Assembly: GCA_963781195.1 (NCBI GenBank)
Contig: CAWAEZ010000008.1
Span: forward strand, 124,001-188,000
DNA length: 64,000 nucleotides
From: JAJPKK01 sp963781195
Lineage (GTDB): Bacteria > Pseudomonadota > Alphaproteobacteria > Rhizobiales > Xanthobacteraceae
Direction: 5' to 3'
The position numbers and the translations under genes were made by a program. The notes beneath the pieces were generated by a model. The model worked only from the letters and a program-made list of their open reading frames with translations. It ran no database searches and was not told where the DNA came from. Of this stretch, positions 1-8,530 are shown piece by piece; the stretch's first letter is position 1; each line of letters begins with the position of its first letter.

Positions 1-429
1 GCGCCCGAATACGCCTTCGACACCGGACGCGGCGATCTGTTCGTCTGTCGCGTGGCCGGAAATTTTCTCAACACCGACGTGGTTGCGAGCTTCGAATACG
101 CCGTGCAGGTGCTCAACACGCCGCTGCTGATGGTGCTGGGTCATCGTTCCTGCGGCGCGGTCGACGCCGCCATAAAATCGATCCGCGACGGCACCACGCT
201 TCCGGGTCACCTTCCCGCGCTGGTCGAGGCGATCAGTCCTGCGGTCAAGGAGACGGCCGGCAAGCCCGGCGATCCCCTCGACAACGCCATCGCCGCCAAC
301 GTCCGCCTCAACATGGAAAAGCTCAAGACCGCGACGCCGATCATCGAGTCGTTCGTATCCGAGAAGAAAGTCCGCGTGGTCGGAGCGGTCTATAACCTCG
401 AAGACGGGCACGTCGAGCTTTTGAGCTGA
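1..429 (+). CDS. beta-class carbonic anhydrase, C-terminal part (5' end outside window)
   Basis: This is the C-terminal 142 residues of a beta-carbonic anhydrase, which interconverts CO2 and bicarbonate in the cytoplasm. The frame is open from base 1, so the start lies upstream. Visible motifs are RVAGN, just after the window start, and LGHRSCGAV at 136-162, whose His and Cys are two of the zinc ligands in this family. The first Cys ligand and the Asp/Arg dyad would be upstream. The protein ends EDGHVELLS, a usual C-terminus for the family. An internal GTG at 52 could be mistaken for a start, but the RVAGN motif straddles it. The HIT gene follows 29 bases downstream on the same strand. Confidence 0.93.
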   Translation, partial: APEYAFDTGRGDLFVCRVAGNFLNTDVVASFEYAVQVLNTPLLMVLGHRSCGAVDAAIKSIRDGTTLPGHLPALVEAISPAVKETAGKPGDPLDNAIAANVRLNMEKLKTATPIIESFVSEKKVRVVGAVYNLEDGHVELLS

Positions 430-458
430 GCCGCAGACGCCGCGCCGGGTCGGAAGCT

Positions 459-872
459 GTGTCGTGGACGCTGCATCCTCAACTCGAGACCGACGGCGTC
501 GACGTCGGCGATCTGCCGCTGTCACGCCTCCTGCTTTTGAACGACGCCAACTATCCCTGGCTTCTGCTGGTCCCGCGCCGTGTCGGCGCGAGCGAGATCA
601 TCGACCTCGCGGAGGCTGATCAGATCGCGCTCACGGGTGAGATCGCCGGCGTCTGCAGGGCGCTGAAAGCGCTGACGTCATGCGACAAGCTCAATGTCGC
701 CGCGCTCGGCAACGTCGTGACGCAGTTGCACGTCCACATCATCGCGCGGCGGCACGACGATCCCGCCTGGCCGAAGCCGGTCTGGGGCGTGGCCGCGCCG
801 CTCGGCTACGATCGCGACGCGCGCGACGAGATGATCGCCGCGTTGCGCCGCGCGATCTGGCCGGGGTCGTGA
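459..872 (+). CDS. HIT domain protein
   Basis: This 137-residue protein of the histidine triad superfamily is probably a small nucleotide hydrolase or transferase. The triad reads QLHVHIIARR at residues 90-99, followed by the WPKPVWG tail seen in short bacterial HIT proteins. The start is GTG at 459, 29 bases after the carbonic anhydrase stop. GGAAG lies just upstream but closer than is ideal. The same orientation and short gap suggest cotranscription with the carbonic anhydrase gene. The substrate cannot be read from the sequence. Confidence 0.88.
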   Translation: MSWTLHPQLETDGVDVGDLPLSRLLLLNDANYPWLLLVPRRVGASEIIDLAEADQIALTGEIAGVCRALKALTSCDKLNVAALGNVVTQLHVHIIARRHDDPAWPKPVWGVAAPLGYDRDARDEMIAALRRAIWPGS

Positions 873-939
873 AGGTGGCCGCGTCCGATGATCGCGCGAT
901 CCAAATCTCCGCCGTCGCGGGTTCCCGGAGCGGCCCGCA

Positions 940-1908
940 TCAGTTGAGCTTCACGCCGGCGGTGTGGGCGACCTTGGCCCACTTGTCGATCTCCGCCTTG
1001 ATGAAGGCGCCGAACTCGTCGGGGGTCATCGACATCGGGTCGACGCCCTGCTTGGCCCAACTCTCCTTGATCTCGGGAGAGTTGAGGATCTTGTTGATCT
1101 CGGTGTTCAGGAGATTGATGATCGGCTTCGGCGTTGCGGCCGGAGCGACGATGCCCACCCAACCCGACGCGGTGAAGCCGGGCACGCCGGCCTCGGAGAT
1201 CGTCGGCACGTCGGGCATGATCGGCGAGCGGGCCGCGCCCGACGTTCCCAGTGCGCGCACCAGGCCGGCATCCACATTGGGCTTCATGGTCGGAAGGGTG
1301 TCGAACATCATCTGGACCTGACCGCCGATGATGTCGTTGCGGGCGCCGGAGCTGCCCTTGTAGGGCACGTGGACGATGTCGGTCCCGCTCATCGTCTTGA
1401 ACAGCTCGCCGGCCAGATGATACTGCGAGCCGGTGCCGGACGAGGCGTAGTTGAACTGGCCCGGCTTCGACTTGGCGAGCGCGATGAACTCCTGGAGCGT
1501 CTTTGCCGGCACCGATTTATGCACCACCAGCATGAGGTCGCCGGAGTAGATCGGCGCCACCGGGGCGAAGTCGCGCAACAGCTGGAACGGCTTGTTGGTG
1601 ACGAGCGACTCGTTGGTGGCGTGGGTCTGCGAGATGATGAGCAGGGTGTAGCCGTCGGGCGGCGCCTTCGCCACCGCATCGGTGCCGATCATCGTGCTGG
1701 CGCCCGGACGGTTTTCGACCACGAACGACTGCTTGAGCGCCTCCGACAGCTTCTGCATCACGATGCGCGAAAAAACGTCGGAGGGGCCGCCGGGGCCGTA
1801 GGGCGCGATGACATGGACCAGCCGGGTCGGGTAGGTCTGGGCCGAGGCGCCGCCGAGCATCGCTATCGCGACCACGGCCGACGCAACCACTCGCAGCATC
1901 ACGCTCAT
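940..1908 (-). CDS. TctC/Bug family periplasmic substrate-binding protein
   Basis: This is an extracytoplasmic solute-binding protein of the tripartite tricarboxylate transporter (Bug/TctC) family, 322 residues with an N-terminal Sec signal peptide ending in GASAQ. Family features are YPTRLVHVIAPYGPGG after the signal and ENRPGAS...GTDAVAKAPPDGYTLL. It would capture a small carboxylate or amide in the periplasm. The start at 1908 is chosen over an upstream ATG in frame because GAGGAA lies seven bases before it and the signal peptide begins there. No TctA or TctB membrane genes are nearby. Such orphan binding proteins are abundant in Bradyrhizobium-like genomes, so the ligand cannot be inferred. 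Confidence 0.93.
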   Translation of the reverse strand: MSVMLRVVASAVVAIAMLGGASAQTYPTRLVHVIAPYGPGGPSDVFSRIVMQKLSEALKQSFVVENRPGASTMIGTDAVAKAPPDGYTLLIISQTHATNESLVTNKPFQLLRDFAPVAPIYSGDLMLVVHKSVPAKTLQEFIALAKSKPGQFNYASSGTGSQYHLAGELFKTMSGTDIVHVPYKGSSGARNDIIGGQVQMMFDTLPTMKPNVDAGLVRALGTSGAARSPIMPDVPTISEAGVPGFTASGWVGIVAPAATPKPIINLLNTEINKILNSPEIKESWAKQGVDPMSMTPDEFGAFIKAEIDKWAKVAHTAGVKLN

Positions 1909-2058
1909 GAACGTTTCCTCGCATTCCCGCGGCGTTGAAGCCATCGCCACACGCGCGCATTACCTCCGAAGTCCGCAGGAATCAATATATCATGCCGGAC
2001 TTCCCGTGCGCTCGGCGCACAGTGCCACGCCTGCGGCGCTCCTCGGCCCTCTGGGGCA

Positions 2059-2781
2059 GTGAGGGGAGGCGATCGATCCGCAAAAGGGGGGCGCGGACAT
2101 CTGGTGGAAACCTCGCTTTATCTTCCCGTCAAACGCTATCTCGAAAAGCTCGGCTTCGCCGTCAAGGGCGAGGTTCGCGGCTGCGACGTCGTCGGGCTGC
2201 GCGGTGACGGCATCGTCGTGATCTGCGAGCTCAAGCTCAGCTTCAATCTCGAGCTGGTGCTGCAGGGTGTCGACCGCAGCGCCGCCTGCGAGGAGGTCTG
2301 GCTCGCGGTACGCACGACGTTGCGCCGTTCCAGCCGCGACCGCGACCCGCGCGTGCGCAAGCTCTGTCGCCTGCTGGGGTTCGGCCTGCTCGGCGTTTCC
2401 AGCTCCGGGCAGGTGGAGCTCGTCGTGGAGCCGCGGCCGTGGCGGCCTCGCCGCGATCTCAAGGCGCGCAGCCGGCTCGTCGCCGAACACCAGCGGCGGC
2501 AAGGCGATCCGACGGCCGGCGGCAGCACGCGTGCGCCGATCATGACCGCCTATCGCCAGCAGGCGCTTGCCTGCGCGGCGATGCTCGCCGGCGGCCCGCG
2601 GTCAACCCGGGAGCTGCGGCCTATCGCTCCCGATGCCGCGAAGATTCTCCTGCAGAATGTCTATGGCTGGTTCGTGCGGACCGGACGGGGCGTCTACGAC
2701 CTCACGGAGGCCGGCCGTGCGGCCCTGGTGCGGTGGCCGCAGGCCACCGCCGAGGATGGGCTCGCGGCTGCGCCGCTCTAG
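2059..2781 (+). CDS. DUF2161 family protein (predicted PD-(D/E)XK fold)
   Basis: The product is up to 240 residues and matches DUF2161, predicted to have a PD-(D/E)XK nuclease-like fold. The signature here is RGCDVVGL (the Asp) followed by VVICELKLSF (the E-x-K). Many Arg residues fill the middle and a winged-helix-like C-terminus reads NVYGWFVRTGRGVYDLTEAGRAAL. The biochemical role of the family is not established. The start is uncertain. GTG at 2059 gives the longest product, but GTG at 2104 (VETSLYLPVKRYLE), behind a run of G, fits the family N-terminus better. It is convergent with the DUF3551 gene. Confidence 0.8.
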   Translation: MRGGDRSAKGGRGHLVETSLYLPVKRYLEKLGFAVKGEVRGCDVVGLRGDGIVVICELKLSFNLELVLQGVDRSAACEEVWLAVRTTLRRSSRDRDPRVRKLCRLLGFGLLGVSSSGQVELVVEPRPWRPRRDLKARSRLVAEHQRRQGDPTAGGSTRAPIMTAYRQQALACAAMLAGGPRSTRELRPIAPDAAKILLQNVYGWFVRTGRGVYDLTEAGRAALVRWPQATAEDGLAAAPL

Positions 2782-2815
2782 CCGGACACCGACGTCTTCA
2801 TGCAGGGAATGGTTG

Positions 2816-2875
2816 GCCCAGCGCCGTCGGGCCCAACGCCGTCGTTGCCCAACAGTGGTGACCCGACGCCGTGGG
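2816..2875. repeat. degenerate 15-bp tandem repeat
   Basis: There are three to four imperfect copies of a unit like GCCCAACGCCGTCGT, with one-base slippage between the second and third. It lies just after the stop of the DUF2161 gene and before the end of the convergent DUF3551 gene. It is one of seven short-period arrays in this window. Confidence 0.55.
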
Positions 2876-2881
2876 CCGCCC

Positions 2882-3133
2882 TCAGTAGCGGCGGCGGCCC
2901 TGAGCGCTCGCCACCCGCCCCTGGAAGCCCGGGTTCTGGTAACAGAAGCCGCCCACGCCGGAGACCGTGGTCCGGCATTGCTGATAACTCGTGAAATAGC
3001 AGGACGTCGCGGCGGCGTCCCTTCCCATCCTGGCACACCACGGATAGCTGTTCGGCGATTGCGCCGAGGCCACCGGAATTTCGCCAACGACCGCGGCAGT
3101 GATCAGGAACAGTGAAAGAACGGATAGGCGCAT
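2882..3133 (-). CDS. DUF3551 family small secreted protein
   Basis: The product is an 83-residue exported protein: a signal peptide (MRLSVLSLFLITAAVVG...ASAQ) and a mature part with four Cys (WCARM, SCYF, QCRTT, FCYQNP). This is the pattern of DUF3551, small Cys-paired proteins frequent in Bradyrhizobium and relatives. The function is unknown. The start at 3133 is chosen because AGGAGG precedes it at good spacing. An upstream in-frame ATG would add eight residues before the signal. Confidence 0.82.
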   Translation of the reverse strand: MRLSVLSLFLITAAVVGEIPVASAQSPNSYPWCARMGRDAAATSCYFTSYQQCRTTVSGVGGFCYQNPGFQGRVASAQGRRRY

Positions 3134-3475
3134 CGAAACCTCCTGAAACTCTTGCAACGCGACAGGGGCGGCACCTTCGCGAGTTTACGCTAACACCCCG
3201 ATCCTGCCCGCTCCAGACACGGTCGCGTGACCGCTCTCGCCGCCGGGAAGCAAAGAATCGGGGGCAGGTTATGGTTCCAGGCCATCGGCGTGGCATGGGT
3301 TGTCGCCGCAACGGTTCGCATTCCACGTCAAGAATTCTGCCAGCCGGAATGCCCGGACCAGGGAGGGGTTTCTCGTTGTTTTCGGCACGAGATTTCAAGC
3401 CGCTCCCGTGGCAGTCTCGCGACCCGCGGTGACCGCGAAGTCCATCATGGAAAACGTCAGACGGGACAGCATCCG
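3134..3475. other. intergenic region, divergent promoters expected
   Basis: About 340 bases lie between the divergent DUF3551 and creatininase genes. I see no convincing -35/-10 pair, repeat or RNA. An open frame runs in from the left on the plus strand, but it encodes nothing resembling a protein family before the creatininase start. Confidence 0.5.
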
Positions 3476-4336
3476 ATGAAAAATCCGCTCCAGAAAATCC
3501 GTCTGCTCGCCGCTGCAATGACACTGGGTGTGCTGACCCCGGGTGTGCTGAGCCTGGGTGTGCTGACCCTGGGCGTGACATCGGTGCGCGCCCAGACGCC
3601 CTCGGTGTGGATCGACGACCTCACCTGGCCCGAGGTGCGCGATGCCATCGCCGCCGGCAAGCGGACCGCGATCGTCTACACCGGAAGCAGCGAGCAGAAC
3701 GGTCCGCATATGGTGATCGGGAAGCATAATATCATCGCGCATTATGTCGGCCAGCGCATCGCCGAGGAGTTGGGCGACGCTCTGGTGTATCCGATCCTGC
3801 CGTTCGCGATTACCGGAAACGCGGCCGCGCACACCGGACACATGCGGTTTCCCGGCTCGGTCACGCTGCCGCCGGACATCTATCTCGGGGTCGTGCGCGC
3901 GGTGGCGCAGAGTGCGCTGGCGGCGGGGTTCAAGGTGGTCGCGCTGATGGGTGACCATGGCGGCGGCCAGAGCGAGCTCGCGCGGGCGGCGAAGGAACTC
4001 GATGCGCAGCATCGTGCCGACGGCGCCCGCGTCATCTTCGTCGGTGATCTCTATGCCAAGACCGACGCGCAATTGAAGGCGCTGCTGGCCGCGCGCGGAT
4101 TGCCGAGCACCGACGCCCATGCCGGAATCCCGGACACCTCGGAGCTGCTCTATCTCGAGAAGGCGGGGCAATGGGTGCGCCAGGACAAGCTCGCGGCGGC
4201 GAGCGAAGCGACCGGCGTTCGCGGCTCTCCCGCGCTCGCTACGCCCGAGATCGGCAAGCTTTATCTCGATCTCAAGGTCGAGAACGCGGTCAAGCAGATC
4301 CGCGCGCTCACCTCAGGCACCAAGCCGGAACCATAG
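3476..4336 (+). CDS. exported creatininase-family amidohydrolase
   Basis: This 286-residue protein of the creatininase superfamily of metal-dependent amidohydrolases has the metal-binding motifs SSEQNGPHM (Glu and His), MGDHGGG (Asp and His) and DTSELL (Glu). Unusually it begins with a signal peptide, MKNPLQKIRLLAAAMTLGVL..., cleaved near VRAQ, so it should act in the periplasm. Most characterised members are cytoplasmic. The hydrophobic core of the signal is made by a DNA repeat: four 15-base units give LGVLT, PGVLS, LGVLT, LGVTS. The start at 3476 is chosen over an upstream in-frame alternative because the signal peptide begins there. The substrate is unknown; cyclic amide cleavage is only a family expectation. 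Confidence 0.85.
   Translation: MKNPLQKIRLLAAAMTLGVLTPGVLSLGVLTLGVTSVRAQTPSVWIDDLTWPEVRDAIAAGKRTAIVYTGSSEQNGPHMVIGKHNIIAHYVGQRIAEELGDALVYPILPFAITGNAAAHTGHMRFPGSVTLPPDIYLGVVRAVAQSALAAGFKVVALMGDHGGGQSELARAAKELDAQHRADGARVIFVGDLYAKTDAQLKALLAARGLPSTDAHAGIPDTSELLYLEKAGQWVRQDKLAAASEATGVRGSPALATPEIGKLYLDLKVENAVKQIRALTSGTKPEP
3524..3583 (+). repeat. 15-bp tandem repeat (4 units) inside the creatininase signal peptide
   Basis: Four 15-base units (CTGGGTGTGCTGACC, then CCGGGTGTGCTGAGC, CTGGGTGTGCTGACC, CTGGGCGTGACATCG) lie in frame and encode pentapeptides of the signal-peptide core. A gain or loss of units would lengthen or shorten the hydrophobic segment without a frameshift. Confidence 0.85.
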
Positions 4337-4442
4337 GGATATAGCGGACCCGTTGGAACGCCGGCCCACCGATCGGAGGAGGGGCCGTTCCACGAGTCCG
4401 AGCTTCCGAACGGATAAGACCGCTCAGGCGTGCGAAAAGGCC

Positions 4443-4487
4443 CGCTCGCCTCGCCCCTCTCCCCGCAAGCGGGGCGAGGGAGCGGAG
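4443..4487. repeat. REP-like palindrome between convergent genes
   Basis: The hairpin arms CCCCGC and GCGGGG (4461-4474) surround AA. A wider pair, CTCGCCCC and GGGGCGAG (4450-4478), encloses it. The same CCCGCAAGCGGG core recurs at 8709-8752. The element lies between the converging creatininase and ilvC genes and could act as a bidirectional terminator, although neither side has a T-tract. Confidence 0.6.
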
Positions 4488-4572
4488 GCGCCGTGCGCGC
4501 GACGCAGATTCGTAAACGTCGTAGCGTCGAGCCGGGCAGTGATACGAACCGGAAAACCAAAATCGCTTAAGT

Positions 4573-5592
4573 TCAGTTGCGCGCCTTGTCGACGAGGGCG
4601 CGCTGCTTGATCCACGGCATCATCTCGCGGAGCTTGGCGCCGACCTGCTCGATCGGGTGCTCGGCGAGCTTGGCGCGCGTCGCCTTGAAGGAGGTCTGGT
4701 TGACCTTGTTCTCGAGCATCCAGTCCTTGACGAAACGGCCGGACTGAATGTCGCCGAGGATCTTCTTCATCTCGGCCTTGGTCTCCGGCGTCACCACGCG
4801 CGGACCGGAGACGTATTCGCCGTACTCGGCAGTGTTGGAGATCGAGTAGTTCATGTTGGCGATGCCGCCCTCGTAGATGAGGTCGACGATCAGCTTCACC
4901 TCGTGGACGCATTCGAAATACGCCATCTCGGGGGCGTAGCCGGCCTCGACCAGCGTCTCGTAGCCGGCCTTCATGAGTTCGACCAGGCCGCCGCACAGCA
5001 CCGACTGCTCGCCGAACAGGTCGGTCTCGCACTCTTCCTTGAAGGTCGTCTCGATAATGCCGGCGCGCCCGCCGCCGATCGCGGAGGCATAGGAGAGGCC
5101 GAGATCGTGGGCATTCCCGGAGGAGTCCTGGTGTATGGCGACGAGGCAGGGCACCCCGGCGCCGCGCTGGTATTCCGAGCGCACGGTGTGGCCGGGACCC
5201 TTGGGAGCGATCATCAGGACATCGAGATCGCCGCGCGGCTCGATCAGATTGAAATGGACGTTGAGGCCGTGGGCGAACATCAGCGCGGCGCCGTCCTTCA
5301 TGTTGCCATGGAGGTGGTCGCGATAGATGTCGCCCTGCAATTCGTCGGGCGTCAGCATCATCATCACGTCGGCCCACTTGGCGGCCTCGGCGACGTCGAG
5401 CACCTTGAACTTCTCGCCCGCGGCCTTTGCTGCGGACCCCGAGCCCTTGCGCAAAGCCACCGCGACCTCCTTGACGCCGGAGTCGCGCAGGTTGAGGGCG
5501 TGGGCATGGCCTTGGCTGCCATAGCCGACGACGGCGACCTTCTTGCCCTTGATCAGGTTCAGGTCGGCGTCGCGGTCGTAATATACGCGCAT
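4573..5592 (-). CDS. ilvC: ketol-acid reductoisomerase
   Basis: This 339-residue class I ketol-acid reductoisomerase performs the second step of isoleucine/valine synthesis: Mg-dependent isomerisation and NADPH reduction of acetolactate or acetohydroxybutyrate. The start MRVYYDRDADLNLIKGKKVA and the Rossmann motif VVGYGSQGHAHALNLRDSG are characteristic. The C-terminal knotted domain with LVEAGYAPEMAYFECVHEVKLI supplies metal ligands. The full length is as expected. It is the last gene of an ilvB-ilvH-ilvC operon, 143 bases downstream of ilvH, and is presumably under the attenuator upstream of ilvB. Confidence 0.98.
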   Translation of the reverse strand: MRVYYDRDADLNLIKGKKVAVVGYGSQGHAHALNLRDSGVKEVAVALRKGSGSAAKAAGEKFKVLDVAEAAKWADVMMMLTPDELQGDIYRDHLHGNMKDGAALMFAHGLNVHFNLIEPRGDLDVLMIAPKGPGHTVRSEYQRGAGVPCLVAIHQDSSGNAHDLGLSYASAIGGGRAGIIETTFKEECETDLFGEQSVLCGGLVELMKAGYETLVEAGYAPEMAYFECVHEVKLIVDLIYEGGIANMNYSISNTAEYGEYVSGPRVVTPETKAEMKKILGDIQSGRFVKDWMLENKVNQTSFKATRAKLAEHPIEQVGAKLREMMPWIKQRALVDKARN

Positions 5593-5735
5593 AACTTATC
5601 TACCTCTGTTGGGTTTCTGCGCCGCAGTGGCGGCTGCTTCTAGTTTCATTCGCCTTTCGGCACAAGTCCGGGGCAGTCAATGGCCCCGGATTGCCGGCTC
5701 GAAGGACCGCGTCGGCGTGGCTCCGCGATCCGATC

Positions 5736-6275
5736 CTACATTCCTTCGGCGCCGCGGCTGATGGCGACGATGCCGGTGCGCGACACCTCGACGACGCCGA
5801 GCGGCAGCATCAGCGCGATGAACTGGTCGATCTTGGAGGTGCCGCCGGTGATCTCGAACACGAAGCTCTCGATGGTGGCGTCGATCACCCGGGCCCGGAA
5901 CGCGTCGGCGAGGCGCAGCGCTTCGACGCGCTCGTCGCCCTTGCCGCGGACCTTGACCATGGCGAGTTCGCGCTCGATGGCGGGTCCCGCGAGCGTCATG
6001 TCGACGACACGGTGCACCGGCACCAGGCGGTCGAGCTGGTTCTTGATCTGCTCGATCACCATGGGCGTGCCGCGGGTGACGATGGTGATACGCGAGAGGT
6101 GCCGCTGGTGCTCGGTCTCCGAGACGGTGAGACTCTCGATGTTGTAGCCGCGGCCGGAGAACAGCCCGATCACCCGCGCCAGCACGCCCGGCTCGTTGTC
6201 GACGAGCACGGCGAGGGTGTGGGTCTCCGAGCGCTCCGTCACCGATGCGTCGGGGTAATGAGACGTCGTGTTCAC
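5736..6275 (-). CDS. ilvH: acetolactate synthase small (regulatory) subunit
   Basis: This 179-residue regulatory subunit of acetohydroxyacid synthase binds valine through its ACT domain and activates the large subunit. The ACT domain is at about residues 20-95, with VDNEPGVLARVIGLFSGRGYNIESL, and a C-terminal ALS_ss_C domain follows. The length and order after the large subunit are standard. ATG at 6275 opens with MNTTSHYPDASVTERSETHTLAV, a plausible extended N-terminus. It sits 139 bases downstream of ilvB, with a degenerate palindrome in the gap. Confidence 0.97.
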   Translation of the reverse strand: MNTTSHYPDASVTERSETHTLAVLVDNEPGVLARVIGLFSGRGYNIESLTVSETEHQRHLSRITIVTRGTPMVIEQIKNQLDRLVPVHRVVDMTLAGPAIERELAMVKVRGKGDERVEALRLADAFRARVIDATIESFVFEITGGTSKIDQFIALMLPLGVVEVSRTGIVAISRGAEGM

Positions 6276-6340
6276 GCGAAAATCCTCGGCAATATGAACT
6301 TACCAACCACACATCTGCACTGTGCGGCAGGGCGACTCCG

Positions 6341-6380
6341 CCCTCTCGCTCCGCTTGCGAAGCAAGGGTCGGGGTGAGGG
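6341..6380. repeat. degenerate REP-like palindrome in the ilvB-ilvH spacer
   Basis: The sequence starts CCCTC and ends GAGGG around CTTGCGAAGCAAG. It resembles the elements at 4443 and 8709 but has lost base pairing. It may affect mRNA stability between ilvB and ilvH. Confidence 0.4.
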
Positions 6381-6414
6381 GGACCTTTCCGCACGTCGAG
6401 CCGTCGCCGGTGCC

Positions 6415-8313
6415 TCACACCATCATCTTGCCTTCCTCGGTGATGGCGTCCTCGAGCGTCTCGGCGGCGTCGCCGAGGATCATCTCGTTGTGGGCGCGGC
6501 CGGAGGGAATCATCGGGAAGCAGTTCTCGTTCTGGTCGACCACGCAATCGAAGATCACCGGCCGGTCGACCGCGATCATCTCGCCGATCGCGGCGTCGAG
6601 CTCGCCCGCTTTCTCGCAGCGGATGCCGACCGCGTGGTAGGCCTCGGCGAGCTTGACGAAGTCGGGCAGCGCCGCGGTGTAGCTCTGCGAATAGCGGCCG
6701 CCATGCAGCAGCTCCTGCCACTGCCGCACCATCCCCATGTACTGGTTGTTGATGATGAAGATCTTGATCGGCAGGTCGTGCTGCACCGCCGTCGACATCT
6801 CCTGCATGTTCATCAGCACCGACGCCTCGCCGGCGATGTCGATGACGAGCGACTTCGGATGCGCGAGCTGCACGCCGACCGCGGCCGGCAGGCCATAGCC
6901 CATGGTGCCGAGGCCGCCCGAGGTCATCCAGCGGTTCGGCTCATTGAAGCCGAAGAACTGGGCCGCCCACATCTGGTGCTGCCCGACCTCGGTGGTGATG
7001 TAGACGTCGCGGTCGCGGGTGAGCTCGAACAGCCGCTGGATCGCGTATTGCGGCTTGATCACGTCGCCGGATTGGCGGTAGGCGAGGCTTTTCCTGCCGC
7101 GCCAGCGCGCGATCTGGTCCCACCATGCCTTGTTGGCCGCGGTGTCTCTGACACTGCCGCCGGGTGCCGCGGCGCCGGCGCGCCACAGCTGCACCATGTC
7201 GTCGAGCACGTGGGCGCAGTCGCCGATGATGGGGATGTCGACCTTGACGTTCTTGTTGATGGAGGACGGGTCGATGTCGATGTGGATCTTCTTCGAGCCC
7301 GGCGAGAACGCATCGAGCCGGCCGGTGATGCGGTCGTCGAACCGCGCGCCGACGCAGATCATCACGTCGCAGCCGTGCATGGCGAGGTTCGCCTCGTAGG
7401 TGCCGTGCATGCCCAGCATGCCGAGCCATTGCGGATCGGTCGCCGGAATGGCGCCGAGCCCCATCAGGGTCGAGGTGACGGGAAAGCCGGTGAGCCTGGC
7501 GAGTTCGCGCAGCAGCGCCGTCGCGCGCGGGCCCGAATTGATGACGCCGCCGCCGGTATAGAACACCGCGCGCTTCGCGCCCTTCATCAAGTCGACCGCC
7601 GCCTTGATCTTGGCCGCGTCGCCATCGAGCCGCGGGCGGTAGCCCTTGTGCTGGAACTCGTTCGGCTTGAAGTAGTCGCCCACGGCGAACTGGATGTCCT
7701 TAGGGATGTCGACGACCACCGGGCCGGGCCGCCCGCTCGCCGCGACATAGAAGGCCTCGTGCAGCACCCGCGGCAGATCGGCGACGTCCTTCACCAGGTA
7801 GTTGTACTTGGTGCAGGGGCGGGTGATGCCGACGGTGTCGCACTCCTGGAAGGCGTCGTTGCCGATGAGGTGGGTCGGCACCTGGCCGGTGATGCAGACC
7901 AGCGGGATGGAATCGCACAGCGCATCGGTGAGCCCGGTGACCGCGTTGGTGGCGCCGGGGCCGGAGGTGACCAGCACGCAGCCGACCTTGCCGGTCGACC
8001 GGGCATAGCCCTCGGCCGCATGGACGGCGCCCTGCTCGTGGCGAACCAGGATGTGGCGCACCTTCTCCTGGTGGAACAGCGCGTCATAGATCGGCAGCAC
8101 CGCGCCGCCGGGATAACCGAAGATGTGCTCGACACCCTGGTCGGCGAGCGCCTGGACCACCATCTCGGCGCCGGACATGCGGACCGTGCCCGGCTTGGCC
8201 GCCGGTGCGGGCGAGGGCGCGGGGCTCGCGGAAGGTGTTGTCGAGGTGGGCGCCGGCAACCGGGCGCCGGCCTTGGTCGCGTCCTTCGGCTTGGTGGGTG
8301 TCTGGGTGGCCAT
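6415..8313 (-). CDS. ilvB: acetolactate synthase large (catalytic) subunit
   Basis: This 632-residue thiamine-diphosphate enzyme condenses pyruvate with pyruvate or 2-oxobutyrate, the first committed step of branched-chain synthesis. It shows GYPGGAVLPIYDAL with the catalytic Glu in RHEQGAVHAAEGYARS, a central FAD-binding domain, and the C-terminal diphosphate region. In that region the usual GDG is GEAS (IAGEASVLMNMQEM), a variant I recall from alphaproteobacterial enzymes. About 40 Ala/Pro/Thr-rich residues precede the conserved core. The start at 8313 has GGAG just upstream. A longer in-frame ORF reaches 8433 but would run through the attenuator terminator. It is the first gene of the ilv operon. 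Confidence 0.97.
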   Translation of the reverse strand: MATQTPTKPKDATKAGARLPAPTSTTPSASPAPSPAPAAKPGTVRMSGAEMVVQALADQGVEHIFGYPGGAVLPIYDALFHQEKVRHILVRHEQGAVHAAEGYARSTGKVGCVLVTSGPGATNAVTGLTDALCDSIPLVCITGQVPTHLIGNDAFQECDTVGITRPCTKYNYLVKDVADLPRVLHEAFYVAASGRPGPVVVDIPKDIQFAVGDYFKPNEFQHKGYRPRLDGDAAKIKAAVDLMKGAKRAVFYTGGGVINSGPRATALLRELARLTGFPVTSTLMGLGAIPATDPQWLGMLGMHGTYEANLAMHGCDVMICVGARFDDRITGRLDAFSPGSKKIHIDIDPSSINKNVKVDIPIIGDCAHVLDDMVQLWRAGAAAPGGSVRDTAANKAWWDQIARWRGRKSLAYRQSGDVIKPQYAIQRLFELTRDRDVYITTEVGQHQMWAAQFFGFNEPNRWMTSGGLGTMGYGLPAAVGVQLAHPKSLVIDIAGEASVLMNMQEMSTAVQHDLPIKIFIINNQYMGMVRQWQELLHGGRYSQSYTAALPDFVKLAEAYHAVGIRCEKAGELDAAIGEMIAVDRPVIFDCVVDQNENCFPMIPSGRAHNEMILGDAAETLEDAITEEGKMMV

Positions 8314-8391
8314 CACAGGCTCCGTTTGCTCATGTTCTCGATTCTGCTGCGGCTGCATCGGGCAAGTCCGCATCGACAGGTTTCGGGCATT

Positions 8392-8414
8392 AAAAAAGGG
8401 CCCCGAAGGCCCCT
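8392..8414 (-). terminator. ilv attenuator terminator
   Basis: On the minus strand AGGGGCC, TTCGG and GGCCCTT form a GC stem followed by a run of T (8397-8392), as in Rho-independent termination. It lies between a leader ORF rich in branched-chain codons and ilvB, so it should act as an attenuator rather than an operon end. Confidence 0.85.
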
Positions 8415-8419
8415 GGTGC

Positions 8420-8465
8420 GCGCATCGCCTCATTCAGGGACGGTTACCCGCCCCCGGCGATGCGC
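8420..8465 (-). promoter_or_regulatory. alternative stems of the ilv attenuator
   Basis: GCGCATCGCC (8465-8456, inside the leader ORF) is perfectly complementary to GGCGATGCGC (8429-8420). It encloses a smaller stem, GGGGCGG with CCGTCCC (8454-8437). GTCCCTG (8441-8435) can instead pair over seven positions, one of them G-U, with CAGGGGC (8415-8409). That would sequester the left arm of the terminator and serve as antiterminator. The pairings were found by eye and have no computed energies. Confidence 0.65.
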
Positions 8466-8494
8466 CTCCTAAGTACGATAACAAAATTGCGCAT
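8444..8494 (-). CDS. ilv leader peptide, 16 codons
   Basis: The minus-strand ATG at 8494 encodes MRNFVIVLRRRIAGGG and stops with TAA at 8446-8444. Five of the sixteen codons are Val, Ile or Leu, four of them consecutive (GTT ATC GTA CTT). The reading frame overlaps the first arm of the hairpin system and is followed by a terminator before ilvB. This is the classic arrangement of a translational attenuator sensing charged tRNA for Val/Ile/Leu. The ribosome-binding site (GAGTGA) is modest. Confidence 0.8.
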   Translation of the reverse strand: MRNFVIVLRRRIAGGG

Positions 8495-8530
8495 GGATGC
8501 AGTCACTCAGCAGAATGTTGCGTTCGAGGA

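Noticed and set aside
6322..8472. 716-codon plus-strand open frame opposite ilvB
   Set aside because: Antisense shadow of ilvB with no recognisable domain.
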